From Nonomuraea wenchangensis (lineage in GTDB: Bacteria; Actinomycetota; Actinomycetes; Streptosporangiales; Streptosporangiaceae): a stretch of DNA of 64,000 nucleotides. Location: NCBI RefSeq assembly GCF_900111685.1, contig NZ_FOHX01000014.1:62001-126000 (forward strand), given 5' to 3'. The position numbers and the translations under genes were made by a program. The number at the start of each line of letters is the position of its first letter. Positions within the stretch are counted from its first letter, which is position 1. Below the pieces are notes generated by a model. It was given only the letters and a program-made list of their open reading frames with translations, was not told where the DNA came from and searched no databases. Positions 49,218-58,410 of this stretch are shown one piece after another.

Positions 49218-50231
49218 TCAACCGCCACGCCGGGCCGCCATTCCCGCCGCGCCCCTCATGCCTACCCCGGGCGTGAGGACGCGGGCGGCGCCGAGGCCCG
49301 CCCATGACTCGGCGTGGCGCACGAAGGCCGCCGCGTGGTCGGGCCAGTGGTGACGCAGCCTGGCCTCGGCGTGCCCGCGCGCCCCCAGCTCGGCCCGGCG
49401 GGCCGGGTCCTCCTTGAGGTCGAGCACGGCGTTCAGCACGGCGTCCACGTCCCGAGGCACGACCAGGCCGCACCCGGCGGACTCCACCGGCGCCGCGCCC
49501 CGGGGAGTGGTGACGACCGGCAGGCCGCGGCCCATGTAGTCGAGGATCTTCGTCGGCAGCCACGGCACCGTCTCGTCCGCCAGCGACAGGCCGGCGAGCG
49601 CGCCCTCGCTCATGCGCAGGGCGTGGCGGAGCGGCACGTAGCCGTACCAGTCGAGCAGGCCGACCCGCTGGGCGTCGCGCAGCAGCGGGCGCACGCCGGG
49701 CTCGGCCGGGCCGATGAGGTCGAGCCGGACGCCGTACGGGGCCAGGCGCTCGGCCAGGGCGATCAGCTCCGTCACGCCGCGGTCGGCGGCGAGGCGGCCG
49801 AGGTGCACGACCCGGGCGTCACCGGACGGCGGCGGCTCGGCGGCGACGAACGTGGCCTCCGGCACGTCCGCGGAGGTGACGATCCGGTGCCGCCGCTCGG
49901 CGCGGGCGAGGCGGCGGGGCGTGACCCGCTCGCGTACGTCCCAGACGACCGGTGGGCGCCGGTGCGGCAGCGCCCGCAGCAGCCGGTGCTCGTGGACGAC
50001 GAGCAGGTCCGCGTCCTTGAGCGCGCGCCTGAGTGCGGAGTGGGCCCGCCGGAGCGAGGCGCGGCGCGGCACGTCCACCGGCGTGAGCCCGGCCGCCGGG
50101 GTCACGTTGTGGTAGGTGAACGGCGCGACGTAGGTCACCTCGTGGCCCGCGTCGAGCAGCGCCCGGATCTGCCGGTGCATGATCCGGGCGTCCTCGGGAT
50201 GGTGGACGGTGGTGGCGACACATGCGCGCAT
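49218..50231 (-). CDS. GT4-like glycosyltransferase
   Basis: GT-B fold glycosyltransferase of 337 residues. The N-terminal domain begins MRACVATTVHHPEDARIMHR, with RQIRALLDAGHEVTYVAPF. The C-terminal donor-binding domain has VVHLGRLAADRGVTELIAL, RLDLIGPAEPGV, VPLRHALRMSEGALAGLS and LPTKILDYMGRGLPVVTT (the E/K-x7-E-like region). The ATG 50231 lies inside a perfect 22-bp palindrome (50216-50237), which could bind a regulator or hide the start in a hairpin. A longer frame upstream overlaps the acyltransferase gene and is rejected. Confidence 0.85.
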   Translation of the reverse strand: MRACVATTVHHPEDARIMHRQIRALLDAGHEVTYVAPFTYHNVTPAAGLTPVDVPRRASLRRAHSALRRALKDADLLVVHEHRLLRALPHRRPPVVWDVRERVTPRRLARAERRHRIVTSADVPEATFVAAEPPPSGDARVVHLGRLAADRGVTELIALAERLAPYGVRLDLIGPAEPGVRPLLRDAQRVGLLDWYGYVPLRHALRMSEGALAGLSLADETVPWLPTKILDYMGRGLPVVTTPRGAAPVESAGCGLVVPRDVDAVLNAVLDLKEDPARRAELGARGHAEARLRHHWPDHAAAFVRHAESWAGLGAARVLTPGVGMRGAAGMAARRGG

Positions 50232-50237
50232 GTGTCG
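50216..50237. promoter_or_regulatory. Perfect 22-bp palindrome over a start codon
   Basis: Eleven-base arms CGACACATGCG and CGCATGTGTCG with no spacer. It contains the ATG of the GT4 gene. No ribosome binding site is visible upstream, so the palindrome may be an operator for a leaderless or near-leaderless transcript. Confidence 0.6.
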
Positions 50238-50287
50238 ATGCTCCGCGCCCACCCGGTCACAGGCGTGAACGCGGGTGGAACGCTCGC

Positions 50288-51877
50288 CTAACTTCCGGCG
50301 CTCAGCTTGGCCGACGGCCGCCGGTAGAGCCAGGTCAGGCGTGGCTCCAGCACCCACTTGAAGAGGGTCCTGGTCTCCGGCAGGCACAGGACGATCGCCA
50401 GCGCGAAGCAACTGGACGCGATGGCCAGCACGCCCAGCGGCCCGAACAGCCACGGGAACTCCAGCCAGCCCATCTCCTTGGCGATCAGCACCGGGATGCC
50501 GTGCAGCAGGTAGCAGTAGAGCGTGCGGGTGCCGAGGTCGGAGAACCACGTCTCGCCCCTCGGCACGAGCGCCAGCACGGCGAAGCACATCGCCAGCGCG
50601 CAGATCAGCAGCGCGGTGCGCAGGCCGAGGCCCATGTACCAGGACAGGTTGAGGTCGGCGTAGCTGTTCTTGTAGTAGAACGGGCCGAGCTTGGTGTGGG
50701 GGGCCACGAGGATCGCCACGGCGGCCGCGCCGAGGATCGTGAACACCGACACGATCTTGATCCAGCGCCGGTTGAGCATCTCGAAGTGCTCGGGCTGCAT
50801 CACCAGGCCGATCACGAAGAACGGCATCAGGCCGAAGAAGCGGTCCATGCTGAAGTCGCCGGAGATCTGGGAGAACCCGGCGAACAGGTAGATGGCGATC
50901 GCCACCGGCACCGGATACTTCATGCGCTTCCACACCGGCGTGGACAGCCGCCAGAACAGCAGCGCCAGCAGATACCAGTTGAGCCAGGCCGGGTCGATGA
51001 TGGTCAGACTCCACTTGCTGCCCAGCGCGGTGCGGAGCGCGGCGTAGCCGACCTCGACGATGACGTACGGGACCAGGAACGTGTCGACCAGCTTGTTGGT
51101 CTTGGCGTTGGAGTTCCAGAAGTTCCTGGACAGGTAGCCGCTGATCAGCACGAACAGCGGCATGTGGAAGGTGTAGATGAAGATGTAGAGCGCCCGCGAG
51201 CTGTCGGCGGCGAGCGTGGGCACCAGGGAGTGGCCCAGGACGACGAGCGCGATCAGGACGAACTTGACGTTGTCGAGGAACGGGTCGCGGCGGCGGCGCG
51301 GCGGCTCGGCCTCGGGCCGCGCCTCGGTCGCGACGCCCTCACCGGGCCCGGCCTGAGCCGTGGCCCCGGTGGCGGTGGCGGGCCCGTCCGGGCGGGCGCT
51401 CGCGGCACCCGGCTGAGGACCGGGATGCCCGGGACCAGGCGGAGGGCCTGGACGCCCGGCAGGAGCGGCCGGGGCACCGGGCGCACCCGCGTAGCCGGCG
51501 GGGGCGGCAGGGGCGGCGGGCCGCTGGAAAGCGGAGCCAGGCCCCTGAGGAGCGGGATCCCGCGGCGCGGGGCCCTGGTGCGCGGGGGCGCCGGGAACCC
51601 GGCCGGCCGGGCCGGCCTGCGCGCCCGGCCCCTGCGGAGCCGGTCCCTGCGCACGCGGTCCTTGCGGAGCCGGCCCCTGCGGGCCCTGCCCGTGTGCGCC
51701 CTGCCCCTGTGGGGCCGGGCCCTGGGGGGCTGGGGTGCCGGGGTCGGTGTGTCCGGTCCAGATCGACTCCTCCGGCAGCGGCCACCGGGCGCCCGTCTGG
51801 GCGGGGCCGCCTTCCTCGCCCGGAGCCGGCTGGCTCCCAGGGGTCGTGACCGGTCGGGAGAATCGGGTGTCAGACAC
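50288..51877 (-). CDS. Membrane acyltransferase (Acyltransferase_3/OpgC-like) with long Pro/Gly/Gln-rich N-terminus
   Basis: Protein of 529 residues. The first ~195 residues are low-complexity, with many PAPQGP/APQGPGAQ-type units (51530-51740), probably cytoplasmic and disordered. The acyltransferase part begins RRRRDPFLDNVKFVLIALVV with LGHSLVP, the family's His-containing first helix, and continues with about ten helices to DLGTRTLYCYLLHGIPVLIA, the usual C-terminal motif. It would O-acylate (acetylate or succinylate) an extracytoplasmic sugar polymer. GTG start. It lies 56 nt upstream of the GT4 gene on the same strand. Confidence 0.88.
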   Translation of the reverse strand: MSDTRFSRPVTTPGSQPAPGEEGGPAQTGARWPLPEESIWTGHTDPGTPAPQGPAPQGQGAHGQGPQGPAPQGPRAQGPAPQGPGAQAGPAGRVPGAPAHQGPAPRDPAPQGPGSAFQRPAAPAAPAGYAGAPGAPAAPAGRPGPPPGPGHPGPQPGAASARPDGPATATGATAQAGPGEGVATEARPEAEPPRRRRDPFLDNVKFVLIALVVLGHSLVPTLAADSSRALYIFIYTFHMPLFVLISGYLSRNFWNSNAKTNKLVDTFLVPYVIVEVGYAALRTALGSKWSLTIIDPAWLNWYLLALLFWRLSTPVWKRMKYPVPVAIAIYLFAGFSQISGDFSMDRFFGLMPFFVIGLVMQPEHFEMLNRRWIKIVSVFTILGAAAVAILVAPHTKLGPFYYKNSYADLNLSWYMGLGLRTALLICALAMCFAVLALVPRGETWFSDLGTRTLYCYLLHGIPVLIAKEMGWLEFPWLFGPLGVLAIASSCFALAIVLCLPETRTLFKWVLEPRLTWLYRRPSAKLSAGS

Positions 51878-52054
51878 GAGGGGAGTCGCTCAGCTTCGCT
51901 AGGGGCCGGGGAGCACGGCGCCAACGAGACGTGATGATCCGGTAACGATCCGGTGTCGCGCTGCGTCGCCGACCCGCAACACATTATCCCGCCCGTACGG
52001 CTCCTGTCTCCGACAGCCGTCCAGAATGCCGGGTTACACAGGGAATTTGGAGCC

Positions 52055-53719
52055 TCAGGTGCACACGTTCTTCTGGTCGGCGGCGGTGATGGTGCTGTTC
52101 TTCACACTGTCCGGCAGCTTGGTGACCTTGACCGAGTCGAAGTCCTCGCCCACCACGAGCTGGATGACCGGCGCGCCCTTCGGCGCGACCCCGGCGGCGG
52201 CGGTCGTGGACGTGTACGCCGACGGGTTGGTCACCTTGACCCATCCGGCCGCCGAGGTCGGCTTGGGCAGCACGGCGCCCGTCAGCGTGCCGGCGTAGTC
52301 GGGGGCCGTCTCGGTCGTCTTGGCGTAGTGGACCTCGGTCTTGGCCAGGCCGACGCCCCCCGGCGCCTCGTAGTTGCCGAGGCCGACGACGGTGAAGCCC
52401 TGCTCGGCGAGCTGGTCGGCGACCTCGCGGGCCTTGCCGACGGTCTTGGTGCCGTTGAGCACCTGCACCTTGACCTGCTCCGGCTTGATCGTCACCTTCG
52501 GCTTGGTGGTGCCCGCACTGGCCGAGGGGGCCGGGGTGGCTACCTCGGTGTCGGTCTTGATCGAGGTGAACAGCTTGGTGGCGTCGGGCTCCTTCCACAC
52601 CACGCGGTTCTTGTCCTGCGGGTCGGGGGCCCAGGGGATGGTGGTGAACTGCACGCCGCCCGCCGTGAGCTGCTTGGCGCTCATCGCGATCTCGATGAGC
52701 TGCTCGGGGTCGTTGGCGAGCTCGGGGTCCATGGTGACCGAGCCGGCCGCGGCGGAGATGAAGTCCTTGAGCTTGCCGACGTCGGTGAGCAGCTCGCTGC
52801 TGGTGGCCTTGGCGACGACCTTGCTGAGGAAGATCTGCTGGCGGCGGATGCGCTGGATGTCGCTGCCGTCGCCGTAGTGGCGCAGGCGTACGTAGCCGAG
52901 CGCCTTCTCGCCGTCGAGCCGGCTCCTGCCGGCGGGCAGGACGAGCTTGCTGGCCCTGTCGTTGACGGCGGTCTTCAGGCAGATCTCGATGCCGCCGAGC
53001 GCGTCCACGATGTTCTTGAAGCCGCTGAAGTCGACCTCGACGAAGTGGTTGACGCGGATGCCGGTGAGGGTCTCGATGGTGGAGATGGTGCAGGCGACGC
53101 CGCCCGAGTTGTACGCCGAGTTGATCATGTCACGGCGCGGCGCCATCTCCTGCTTGGTGGTCTCGTTCTTGCACTTGGGGATCTGCACCATGGAGTCGCG
53201 CGGGAAGCTGATCAGCCGGGCCTTGTCGCGGTTGGGCGAGATGTGCATGAGGATGATCGTGTCGGTGCGCTTGCCGCCCGCGTCGGCCAGCCGGGCGGTC
53301 TGCTGGCCGTACTTCGCGTTGCCCGCGCCCGCCCGCGTGTCGGAGCCGACGAGCAGCACGTTGAGCGCGCCGGTGTCCGGGGGCCGGGGGTTGATGATGT
53401 CCTTGTTGACGCTCTTCTGGGTGATGTTGCCGAACGCGTCGCGGTACATCGTGTACGCGGTCAGCGAGCCCGCCACCATGACCGTGGTGACGCCGATGCT
53501 GACCCAGGCCAGCACCCGCATCCTGTTGCCGCCGCCACCGCCGCCTCGGTGGCCGCGCGGCGGCTCGTCGCCGGGTGGCGGGGGAGGGGGCGGTGGCGTG
53601 GGGCTCGCGCCGCCGGCGGCGGCGGCCCTGCGTGCCATCCTGCTGCCTGGCTGGGTGGGCGCCGAGCGGTAGCCCTGCTGCGCGGTGTCGACTACCGGCG
53701 CGATCCTGTAGTCACTCAT
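52055..53719 (-). CDS. Second LytR-CpsA-Psr family protein with LytR_C domain
   Basis: Membrane-anchored glycopolymer-peptidoglycan ligase of 554 residues. The Pro/Gly-rich cytoplasmic N-terminus (SPTPPPPPPPPGDEPP) is followed by one helix (VLAWVSIGVTTVMVAGSLTA), the LCP domain (NVLLVGSDTRAGAG; KRTDTIILMHISPNRDKARL; ISFPRDSMVQIPKC; NSAYNSGGVACTISTIE; GYVRLRHYGDGSDIQRIRRQ) and a LytR_C domain (VKVQVLNGTKTVGKAREVAD) near residue 400. Cys pairs (KC, ACT, CLK) distinguish it from the LCP at 33099-34547; the two are paralogues, not recent copies. The upstream spacer 53720-53862 shows no clear element. Confidence 0.93.
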   Translation of the reverse strand: MSDYRIAPVVDTAQQGYRSAPTQPGSRMARRAAAAGGASPTPPPPPPPPGDEPPRGHRGGGGGGNRMRVLAWVSIGVTTVMVAGSLTAYTMYRDAFGNITQKSVNKDIINPRPPDTGALNVLLVGSDTRAGAGNAKYGQQTARLADAGGKRTDTIILMHISPNRDKARLISFPRDSMVQIPKCKNETTKQEMAPRRDMINSAYNSGGVACTISTIETLTGIRVNHFVEVDFSGFKNIVDALGGIEICLKTAVNDRASKLVLPAGRSRLDGEKALGYVRLRHYGDGSDIQRIRRQQIFLSKVVAKATSSELLTDVGKLKDFISAAAGSVTMDPELANDPEQLIEIAMSAKQLTAGGVQFTTIPWAPDPQDKNRVVWKEPDATKLFTSIKTDTEVATPAPSASAGTTKPKVTIKPEQVKVQVLNGTKTVGKAREVADQLAEQGFTVVGLGNYEAPGGVGLAKTEVHYAKTTETAPDYAGTLTGAVLPKPTSAAGWVKVTNPSAYTSTTAAAGVAPKGAPVIQLVVGEDFDSVKVTKLPDSVKNSTITAADQKNVCT

Positions 53720-53862
53720 ACGCCCCCTGGCCTCGTTCCTCGCGCCCGTGCGCCGGCTTGGTCCTGCCGCGCCATGAGATTAGGTGACGTTCCGAGTGTC
53801 CGGTGCGACGACCGCCGGAAACGACCGTGACCCGGGCGTGATGTTTCCGCGGGAAAGCATAC

Positions 53863-55341
53863 TCAGGACCGGACATAAGGGGGAATATTATCGCCGAACT
53901 CTTTGCCGTTCCCCGCGTTTGACCGCTGGTCAGGGCGGATGCTGAGCGCCGCGGCCAGGCAGGCCAGGGGGACGGCGGGCAGCACGTACCGGTAGTCGAA
54001 CTCGGCCGCGGCGGCCGGTGTGACCAGCAGCACGATCGCCGCCGACCACGGCAGCGCCCAGTACGCGCCCCCGGGGAGCCGCCCGCCCGTACGCCGGCGC
54101 CTGAACGCCGCGACCGGGGGCACCAGGAGGGCTGCCAGGAGCACCGGGCCGGGCAGCCGCGCCAGGTCCTGGTAGGCCCGCAGCCATCCCGCGTAGGGCT
54201 CGACGATCTCCGTGCCGATCGCGCCCCGCTCGTAGCGCTCGGCGAACGCCGCGCCGACCTGCGCGGGATAGCGGCCGGGCGGTCCCGGCGGCGTGACGGG
54301 GAACTCGTAGTAGCCGTAGATCTCCTGGTCGGGGTAGACCGGCCGGTCCCAGCGGAACGTACGGGCCAGCTCGTCCAGGATCGAGGCGGCGTAGTCGAGC
54401 GGCTGGCTGAGTATCGCCCGCACCGCGAAGCGGGCGGCGAGGTCGTCGGTCTCCTTGGTGAAGGTGATGCCCGGCAACTGCACGATCGGGGCGTCCTTGG
54501 CCCAGATGTACTCCTGCGAGGGGGGCCGCTGCTCCGGCGGGCGCGGGTCGCACAGCACTTTCAGGTCGGCGGGCGGGTCCATCCTGGCGCAGTCGGCGAA
54601 CGACATCGTGCGGGCGTACAGGAAGACGCCGTTCGCGCCGACCAGGCCGACCCGCTCGTACGTGACCCAGAACCAGGCCCCGTACGCGACCACCGGCACC
54701 AGGGCCGCCGCCAGCAGCGCCCCGGCGGGCCGGAACCGCCGCCGCAGCAGGAACCACGCCGCGAGCACCACGATGAGCGGCTGCCCCACGGTCCTCGTCA
54801 GGGTGACGGCGGCGAGCAGCAGGCCGATGGCGGCGGCCGTGCCCGTACGGCGGGTGGAGCCCAGCGCCACGGCGGACACCACCAGGAACATGAACAGCGT
54901 GTCCGACACCAGCAGGTGCTCCAGCTCGACCTGGTAGGCGTCGAGCTGCACCGGCACCGTGGCGAGCGTCGCCGCCCAGCGCGGCGCCCGCCGGGCCACC
55001 CGGTAGATCAGCACGCCGGCGGCCAGGCCCATCAGGTGCTGGACCGCGGCCACGGCGGCGAAGGAGTGCAGCGGCTCCAGCAGCTTGAGGAACATCGAGT
55101 AGCCGGCCGGGCGGACCAGGTCGGGGCGCGGGCGGAAGACGGTGACGACGTAGGTGTAGGTGTCGGGGAACCACAGGGCCGGGCGGTAGCCCAGCATGGC
55201 GAGGGCGCGGAGCAGCGTGCCGAGCGCGAGCACCACCAGGAACCACCGGTGCCGCCGGACCAGGGACCCCAGATCGCGCGGCACCCGCCGCCGGCCCCGT
55301 TTCCTTACTGGGAGCCCGTCCGCGCGAGCCTCCTCCGTCAC
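53863..55341 (-). CDS. Polytopic membrane protein, GT39/ArnT-like (mannosyltransferase family)
   Basis: Membrane protein of 492 residues with about ten helices. Residues FPDTYTYVVTVFRPRPDLVR after the first helix form the Asp-containing extracytoplasmic loop typical of GT-C (GT39/GT83-like) glycosyltransferases, which use polyprenyl-phosphate sugars. A long periplasmic loop (SFADCARMDPPADLKVLCDP, then RWDRPVYPDQEIYGYYEF) lies before the last three helices. GTG 55341 is favoured by GGAGGA 7 nt upstream; GTG 55347 is too near that sequence. Divergent from a second large membrane protein gene 81 nt away. Confidence 0.75.
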   Translation of the reverse strand: MTEEARADGLPVRKRGRRRVPRDLGSLVRRHRWFLVVLALGTLLRALAMLGYRPALWFPDTYTYVVTVFRPRPDLVRPAGYSMFLKLLEPLHSFAAVAAVQHLMGLAAGVLIYRVARRAPRWAATLATVPVQLDAYQVELEHLLVSDTLFMFLVVSAVALGSTRRTGTAAAIGLLLAAVTLTRTVGQPLIVVLAAWFLLRRRFRPAGALLAAALVPVVAYGAWFWVTYERVGLVGANGVFLYARTMSFADCARMDPPADLKVLCDPRPPEQRPPSQEYIWAKDAPIVQLPGITFTKETDDLAARFAVRAILSQPLDYAASILDELARTFRWDRPVYPDQEIYGYYEFPVTPPGPPGRYPAQVGAAFAERYERGAIGTEIVEPYAGWLRAYQDLARLPGPVLLAALLVPPVAAFRRRRTGGRLPGGAYWALPWSAAIVLLVTPAAAAEFDYRYVLPAVPLACLAAALSIRPDQRSNAGNGKEFGDNIPPYVRS

Positions 55342-55422
55342 GCGCACGTCCTCCCGCTCTCTCCCCGGCACGTGCGTACGGTACCGGTTCCACGCGCCGT
55401 GACCGGATACGCTCGCTGCTCG

Positions 55423-57465
55423 ATGGAACGTCTCCTCCCCGGCCGGGCGCTCGCCGCGCTGTCCGTCGCGCCCGCGCTGGCGGTGGCGGGCTGGCTGCTG
55501 GCCGGGCTGCCGCTGCTGCTGCTCGGCCGCTTCGCGCCGCTGCCCGCGCTGCTGCTCGGCCTGCCCGCCGCCGCCCTCCTGACCTGGGCGGGAACGCGGG
55601 CGCGCCCCGGGGGCGGCACGGCGGAGACCGCGTGGTGGCAGGTCGCGGCGGTGACGATGATCGCCGTGGCGTCGGGCGTGTTCAACGCCCTCCTGCACAG
55701 CGAGCAACTGGCCGTCCGGCGTGACCCGGCGACCTACGCCCAGTACACCGCCTGGATCGCCCGCCACGGCGCGCTGCCGATCGACGTGCGCCCCGAGGCG
55801 TTCGGCGGGGCCGATCCGGCGCTGGTCTTCAACAGCGTCGGGTTCTACCGGGTGGACGGGGGCGTGGCGCCGCAGTTCATGCCGGGGGCGCCGATGTTGT
55901 TCGCGCCCGGCGACTGGCTGGGCGCGCCGTTCGTGATGCCCGCCGTGCTGGGGGCGCTCGCCGTGCTCACGGTGGCCGGGGTGACCGCGCGGCTCGCCGG
56001 GGCGCGGTGGGCGGCGGTCGCGGCGGCGGCGTTCGCGGTCAGCCTGCCGATCCTCTACACCTCGCGGACCACGTTCAGCGAGATCCCGTCGCTGATCCTG
56101 CTGTTCGGAGGGCTGGCGCTGACGTACGACGCGCTGGAGCGGCCCGACGGGCGGCCCGGTTGGTTGCGGGGGCTGCTGGCGGGGCTGGTGTTCGGGCTGG
56201 CCGTGCTGGTGCGGATCGACGGGCTGCGGGACGTGCTGCCGGTGCTGGCCTTCGCCGGGCTGCTGGTCGCGATGCGGCGCGCGGGCCGGGCGCGGGGGGC
56301 GCTCGGGCCGCCGCTGCTGGCCGGGCTGGCGGCCGGGGCGGGGCTCGGGATGCTGGCGGCGTACCTGCTGTCGCGGTCCTACCTGGACTACCTGTCGGGC
56401 TCGGTGCGGCCGCTGCTGCTCATCTGCGCCGCCGTGCTCGCGCTCACCGCGGCCGGCACGGCCGCCGCGCCCCTGCTGGCCCGCCTCAGGGCGCCGCGCT
56501 GGGCGCCGGCGGCGGGGGCGGGGCTGGTCGTGCTGCTCATGGCCGCCCTGTACGCCCGCCCGTGGTTCCAGACCGTCACCCGCGACCCGGTGACCGGCGA
56601 CGACCGGCGCACGTTCGAGATGATCGAGGCCATCCAGCGGGCCAACGGCATGCCGGTGGACGGCCGCCGGCTCTACTTCGAGCAGTCGCTGCACTGGGTC
56701 GCCTGGTACGTCGGCCTCCCCGCGCTCGTGCTGGCCACGCTCGCGGCGGCGCTGCTCACCCGGCGGCTGCTGCGCGACGGGACGCCGTTCGCCTGGCTGC
56801 TGCCGCTCGCGGTGATCGGCTGGACGACGGTCACCACGCTGGTCCGGCCCGAGATCACGCCCGACCATCCGTGGGCCGCCCGCCGCCTGGTCCCGGTCGT
56901 GATCCCGGGGCTGGTGGTGCTGGCCGCGTACGGGCTGGACCGGCTGCGGGCGTGGACCGGCGGCCGGCGCTGGGTGAGCGCGCTCGCGGTCGTGGCCGTG
57001 CTGGTCCCGCCCGCCGTGACCTCGATCGGCACCGCGTTCACGCCGGTCGAGCGGGGCGAGGCGGCGGCGGTGGCGGCCATGTGCGCGCGGCTGCCCGAGC
57101 GGGCGTCGGTGCTGATCGTCGAGCGGGTGACCGCCGATCGGTTCACCCAGGTCGTACGGGGGATGTGCGACGTGCCGGCCGCGTCCGTGCGGCGGCCGGC
57201 CGGTGTGGACGTGGCGCGCGACGACGAGACGCGGCGGCTCGCGGAGCGGGTGCGGGCGGCCGGCCGGGTGCCGGTCGTGCTGGCCGCCGAGGCCGACCAG
57301 GTGGCGAGGTACGGCACTCCCGTGCAGGTCTTCGCGCTCACCGCCCGCCAGGACGAACGCTCGCTCGTGAGCCCTCCGGACGGCACGTGGTCGCTGGGGA
57401 TGAACGCGTGGATGGCGGTCGTCGAAGGAACCGATGTGCACTCTTCCCCCGGACGGGCACAGTAA
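55423..57465 (+). CDS. Large polytopic membrane protein, GT39-like
   Basis: Protein of 680 residues with about twelve helices. After the second helical region the loop RRDPATYAQYTAWIARHGAL carries Arg-Asp-Pro and the GT-C-like Asp pattern, and a periplasmic stretch (FEMIEAIQRANGMPVDGRRL) lies further on. The C-terminal ~150 residues are soluble (VLIVERVTADRFTQVVRGMC). It probably uses a polyprenyl-phosphate-linked sugar as donor. ATG 55423 has TACGCT 9 nt upstream, giving an almost leaderless mRNA. The longer frame to the left lies antisense to the neighbouring gene. Followed 11 nt later by a GtrB-like GT2 that may make its donor. Confidence 0.78.
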   Translation: MERLLPGRALAALSVAPALAVAGWLLAGLPLLLLGRFAPLPALLLGLPAAALLTWAGTRARPGGGTAETAWWQVAAVTMIAVASGVFNALLHSEQLAVRRDPATYAQYTAWIARHGALPIDVRPEAFGGADPALVFNSVGFYRVDGGVAPQFMPGAPMLFAPGDWLGAPFVMPAVLGALAVLTVAGVTARLAGARWAAVAAAAFAVSLPILYTSRTTFSEIPSLILLFGGLALTYDALERPDGRPGWLRGLLAGLVFGLAVLVRIDGLRDVLPVLAFAGLLVAMRRAGRARGALGPPLLAGLAAGAGLGMLAAYLLSRSYLDYLSGSVRPLLLICAAVLALTAAGTAAAPLLARLRAPRWAPAAGAGLVVLLMAALYARPWFQTVTRDPVTGDDRRTFEMIEAIQRANGMPVDGRRLYFEQSLHWVAWYVGLPALVLATLAAALLTRRLLRDGTPFAWLLPLAVIGWTTVTTLVRPEITPDHPWAARRLVPVVIPGLVVLAAYGLDRLRAWTGGRRWVSALAVVAVLVPPAVTSIGTAFTPVERGEAAAVAAMCARLPERASVLIVERVTADRFTQVVRGMCDVPAASVRRPAGVDVARDDETRRLAERVRAAGRVPVVLAAEADQVARYGTPVQVFALTARQDERSLVSPPDGTWSLGMNAWMAVVEGTDVHSSPGRAQ

Positions 57466-57468
57466 CCT
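57463..57468 (+). promoter_or_regulatory. Probable -10 box of the GtrB-like gene
   Basis: TAACCT overlaps the end of the previous gene and ends 8 nt before GTG 57477, with no ribosome binding site: candidate leaderless internal promoter. Confidence 0.45.
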
Positions 57469-57476
57469 CGATCCCT

Positions 57477-58406
57477 GTGAGCACGCTAGAGACCCCCAAG
57501 AGTGGACCTGCCGTGGAAGAAGCGCCCTACGTCACCATCGTCCTGCCCTGCTACAACGAGCAGGACCACGTCATCGACGAGGTCGAGCGCATCACCAGGG
57601 CCATGGACTCCAGCGGCTACACCTACGAGCTGGTCGCCATCGACGACTGCTCCACCGACGCCACGCTGGCCCGCCTGCACGAGGCCGCGCCCTCCTACCC
57701 CCACCTGCGGGTGCGCGCCTTCCACCGCAACGGCGGCTCCGGCACCGTGCGCCGCATCGGCAGCCAGGAGGCCAGGGGCGAGATCGTCGTCTGGACCGAC
57801 GCCGACATGACCTACCCCAACGACCGCATCCCCGAGCTGGTGCAGATCCTCGACAAGGACCCCACGATCGACCAGGTGGTCGGCGCGCGCACCAGCGAGG
57901 AGGGCTCCCACAAGCTGCTGCGGGTGCCGGCCAAGTTCGTGATCCGCAAGGTCGCCGAGATGCTGGCCGGGCAGAAGATCCCTGACCTCAACTCGGGGCT
58001 GCGCGCCTTCCGCAAGTCGGTGGCCAGGCCCTACCTGCGGCTGCTGCCCCCCGGGTTCTCCTGCGTGACGACGATCACGCTGTCGTTCCTGTCCAACCAG
58101 CACGACATCCACTACCTGCCCATCGAGTACGCCAAGCGGGCCGGCAAGTCGAAGTTCAGCTTCGTCTCCGACGCCTACCGCTACATCCTGCAGGTGCTGC
58201 GGATGATCATGTACTTCAACCCGCTCAAGGTGCTCATGCCGCCCGCGCTCTGGCTGGTGGGCATCGGGTTCGCCAAGGGCGTCTACGACATGATCAAGCA
58301 ACCCTTCTACTTCCCCGCCAACACGGTCATGATCTTCCTGTCCGGGTTGCTCATCGGGTCCGTGGCGCTGCTGGCCGACCTGATCGTGCGCTCGCGGGGG
58401 GAGTAG
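57477..58406 (+). CDS. GT2 polyprenyl-phosphate glycosyltransferase (GtrB/DPM1-like)
   Basis: Protein of 309 residues: a DPM1-type catalytic domain (YVTIVLPCYNEQDHVIDEVE; LVAIDDCSTDATLARL; VVWTDADMTYPNDRIPELV with the DAD metal site; DLNSGLRAFRKSVARPYLRL) and two C-terminal membrane helices (LMPPALWLVGIGFAKGVYDM, VMIFLSGLLIGSVALLADLI), as in bactoprenol glucosyltransferase GtrB. It would make undecaprenyl-phosphate-sugar for the GT-C-like proteins upstream. It could cooperate with the GtrA-like protein encoded at 840-1322. GTG 57477. Confidence 0.88.
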   Translation: MSTLETPKSGPAVEEAPYVTIVLPCYNEQDHVIDEVERITRAMDSSGYTYELVAIDDCSTDATLARLHEAAPSYPHLRVRAFHRNGGSGTVRRIGSQEARGEIVVWTDADMTYPNDRIPELVQILDKDPTIDQVVGARTSEEGSHKLLRVPAKFVIRKVAEMLAGQKIPDLNSGLRAFRKSVARPYLRLLPPGFSCVTTITLSFLSNQHDIHYLPIEYAKRAGKSKFSFVSDAYRYILQVLRMIMYFNPLKVLMPPALWLVGIGFAKGVYDMIKQPFYFPANTVMIFLSGLLIGSVALLADLIVRSRGE

Positions 58407-58410
58407 GCGG

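Noticed and set aside
55342..57441. N-terminal 700-codon extension of the GT39-like gene on the minus strand
   Set aside because: It is the antisense of the 680-residue membrane protein gene and is made of Arg/Gly/Pro/His-rich sequence without domains.
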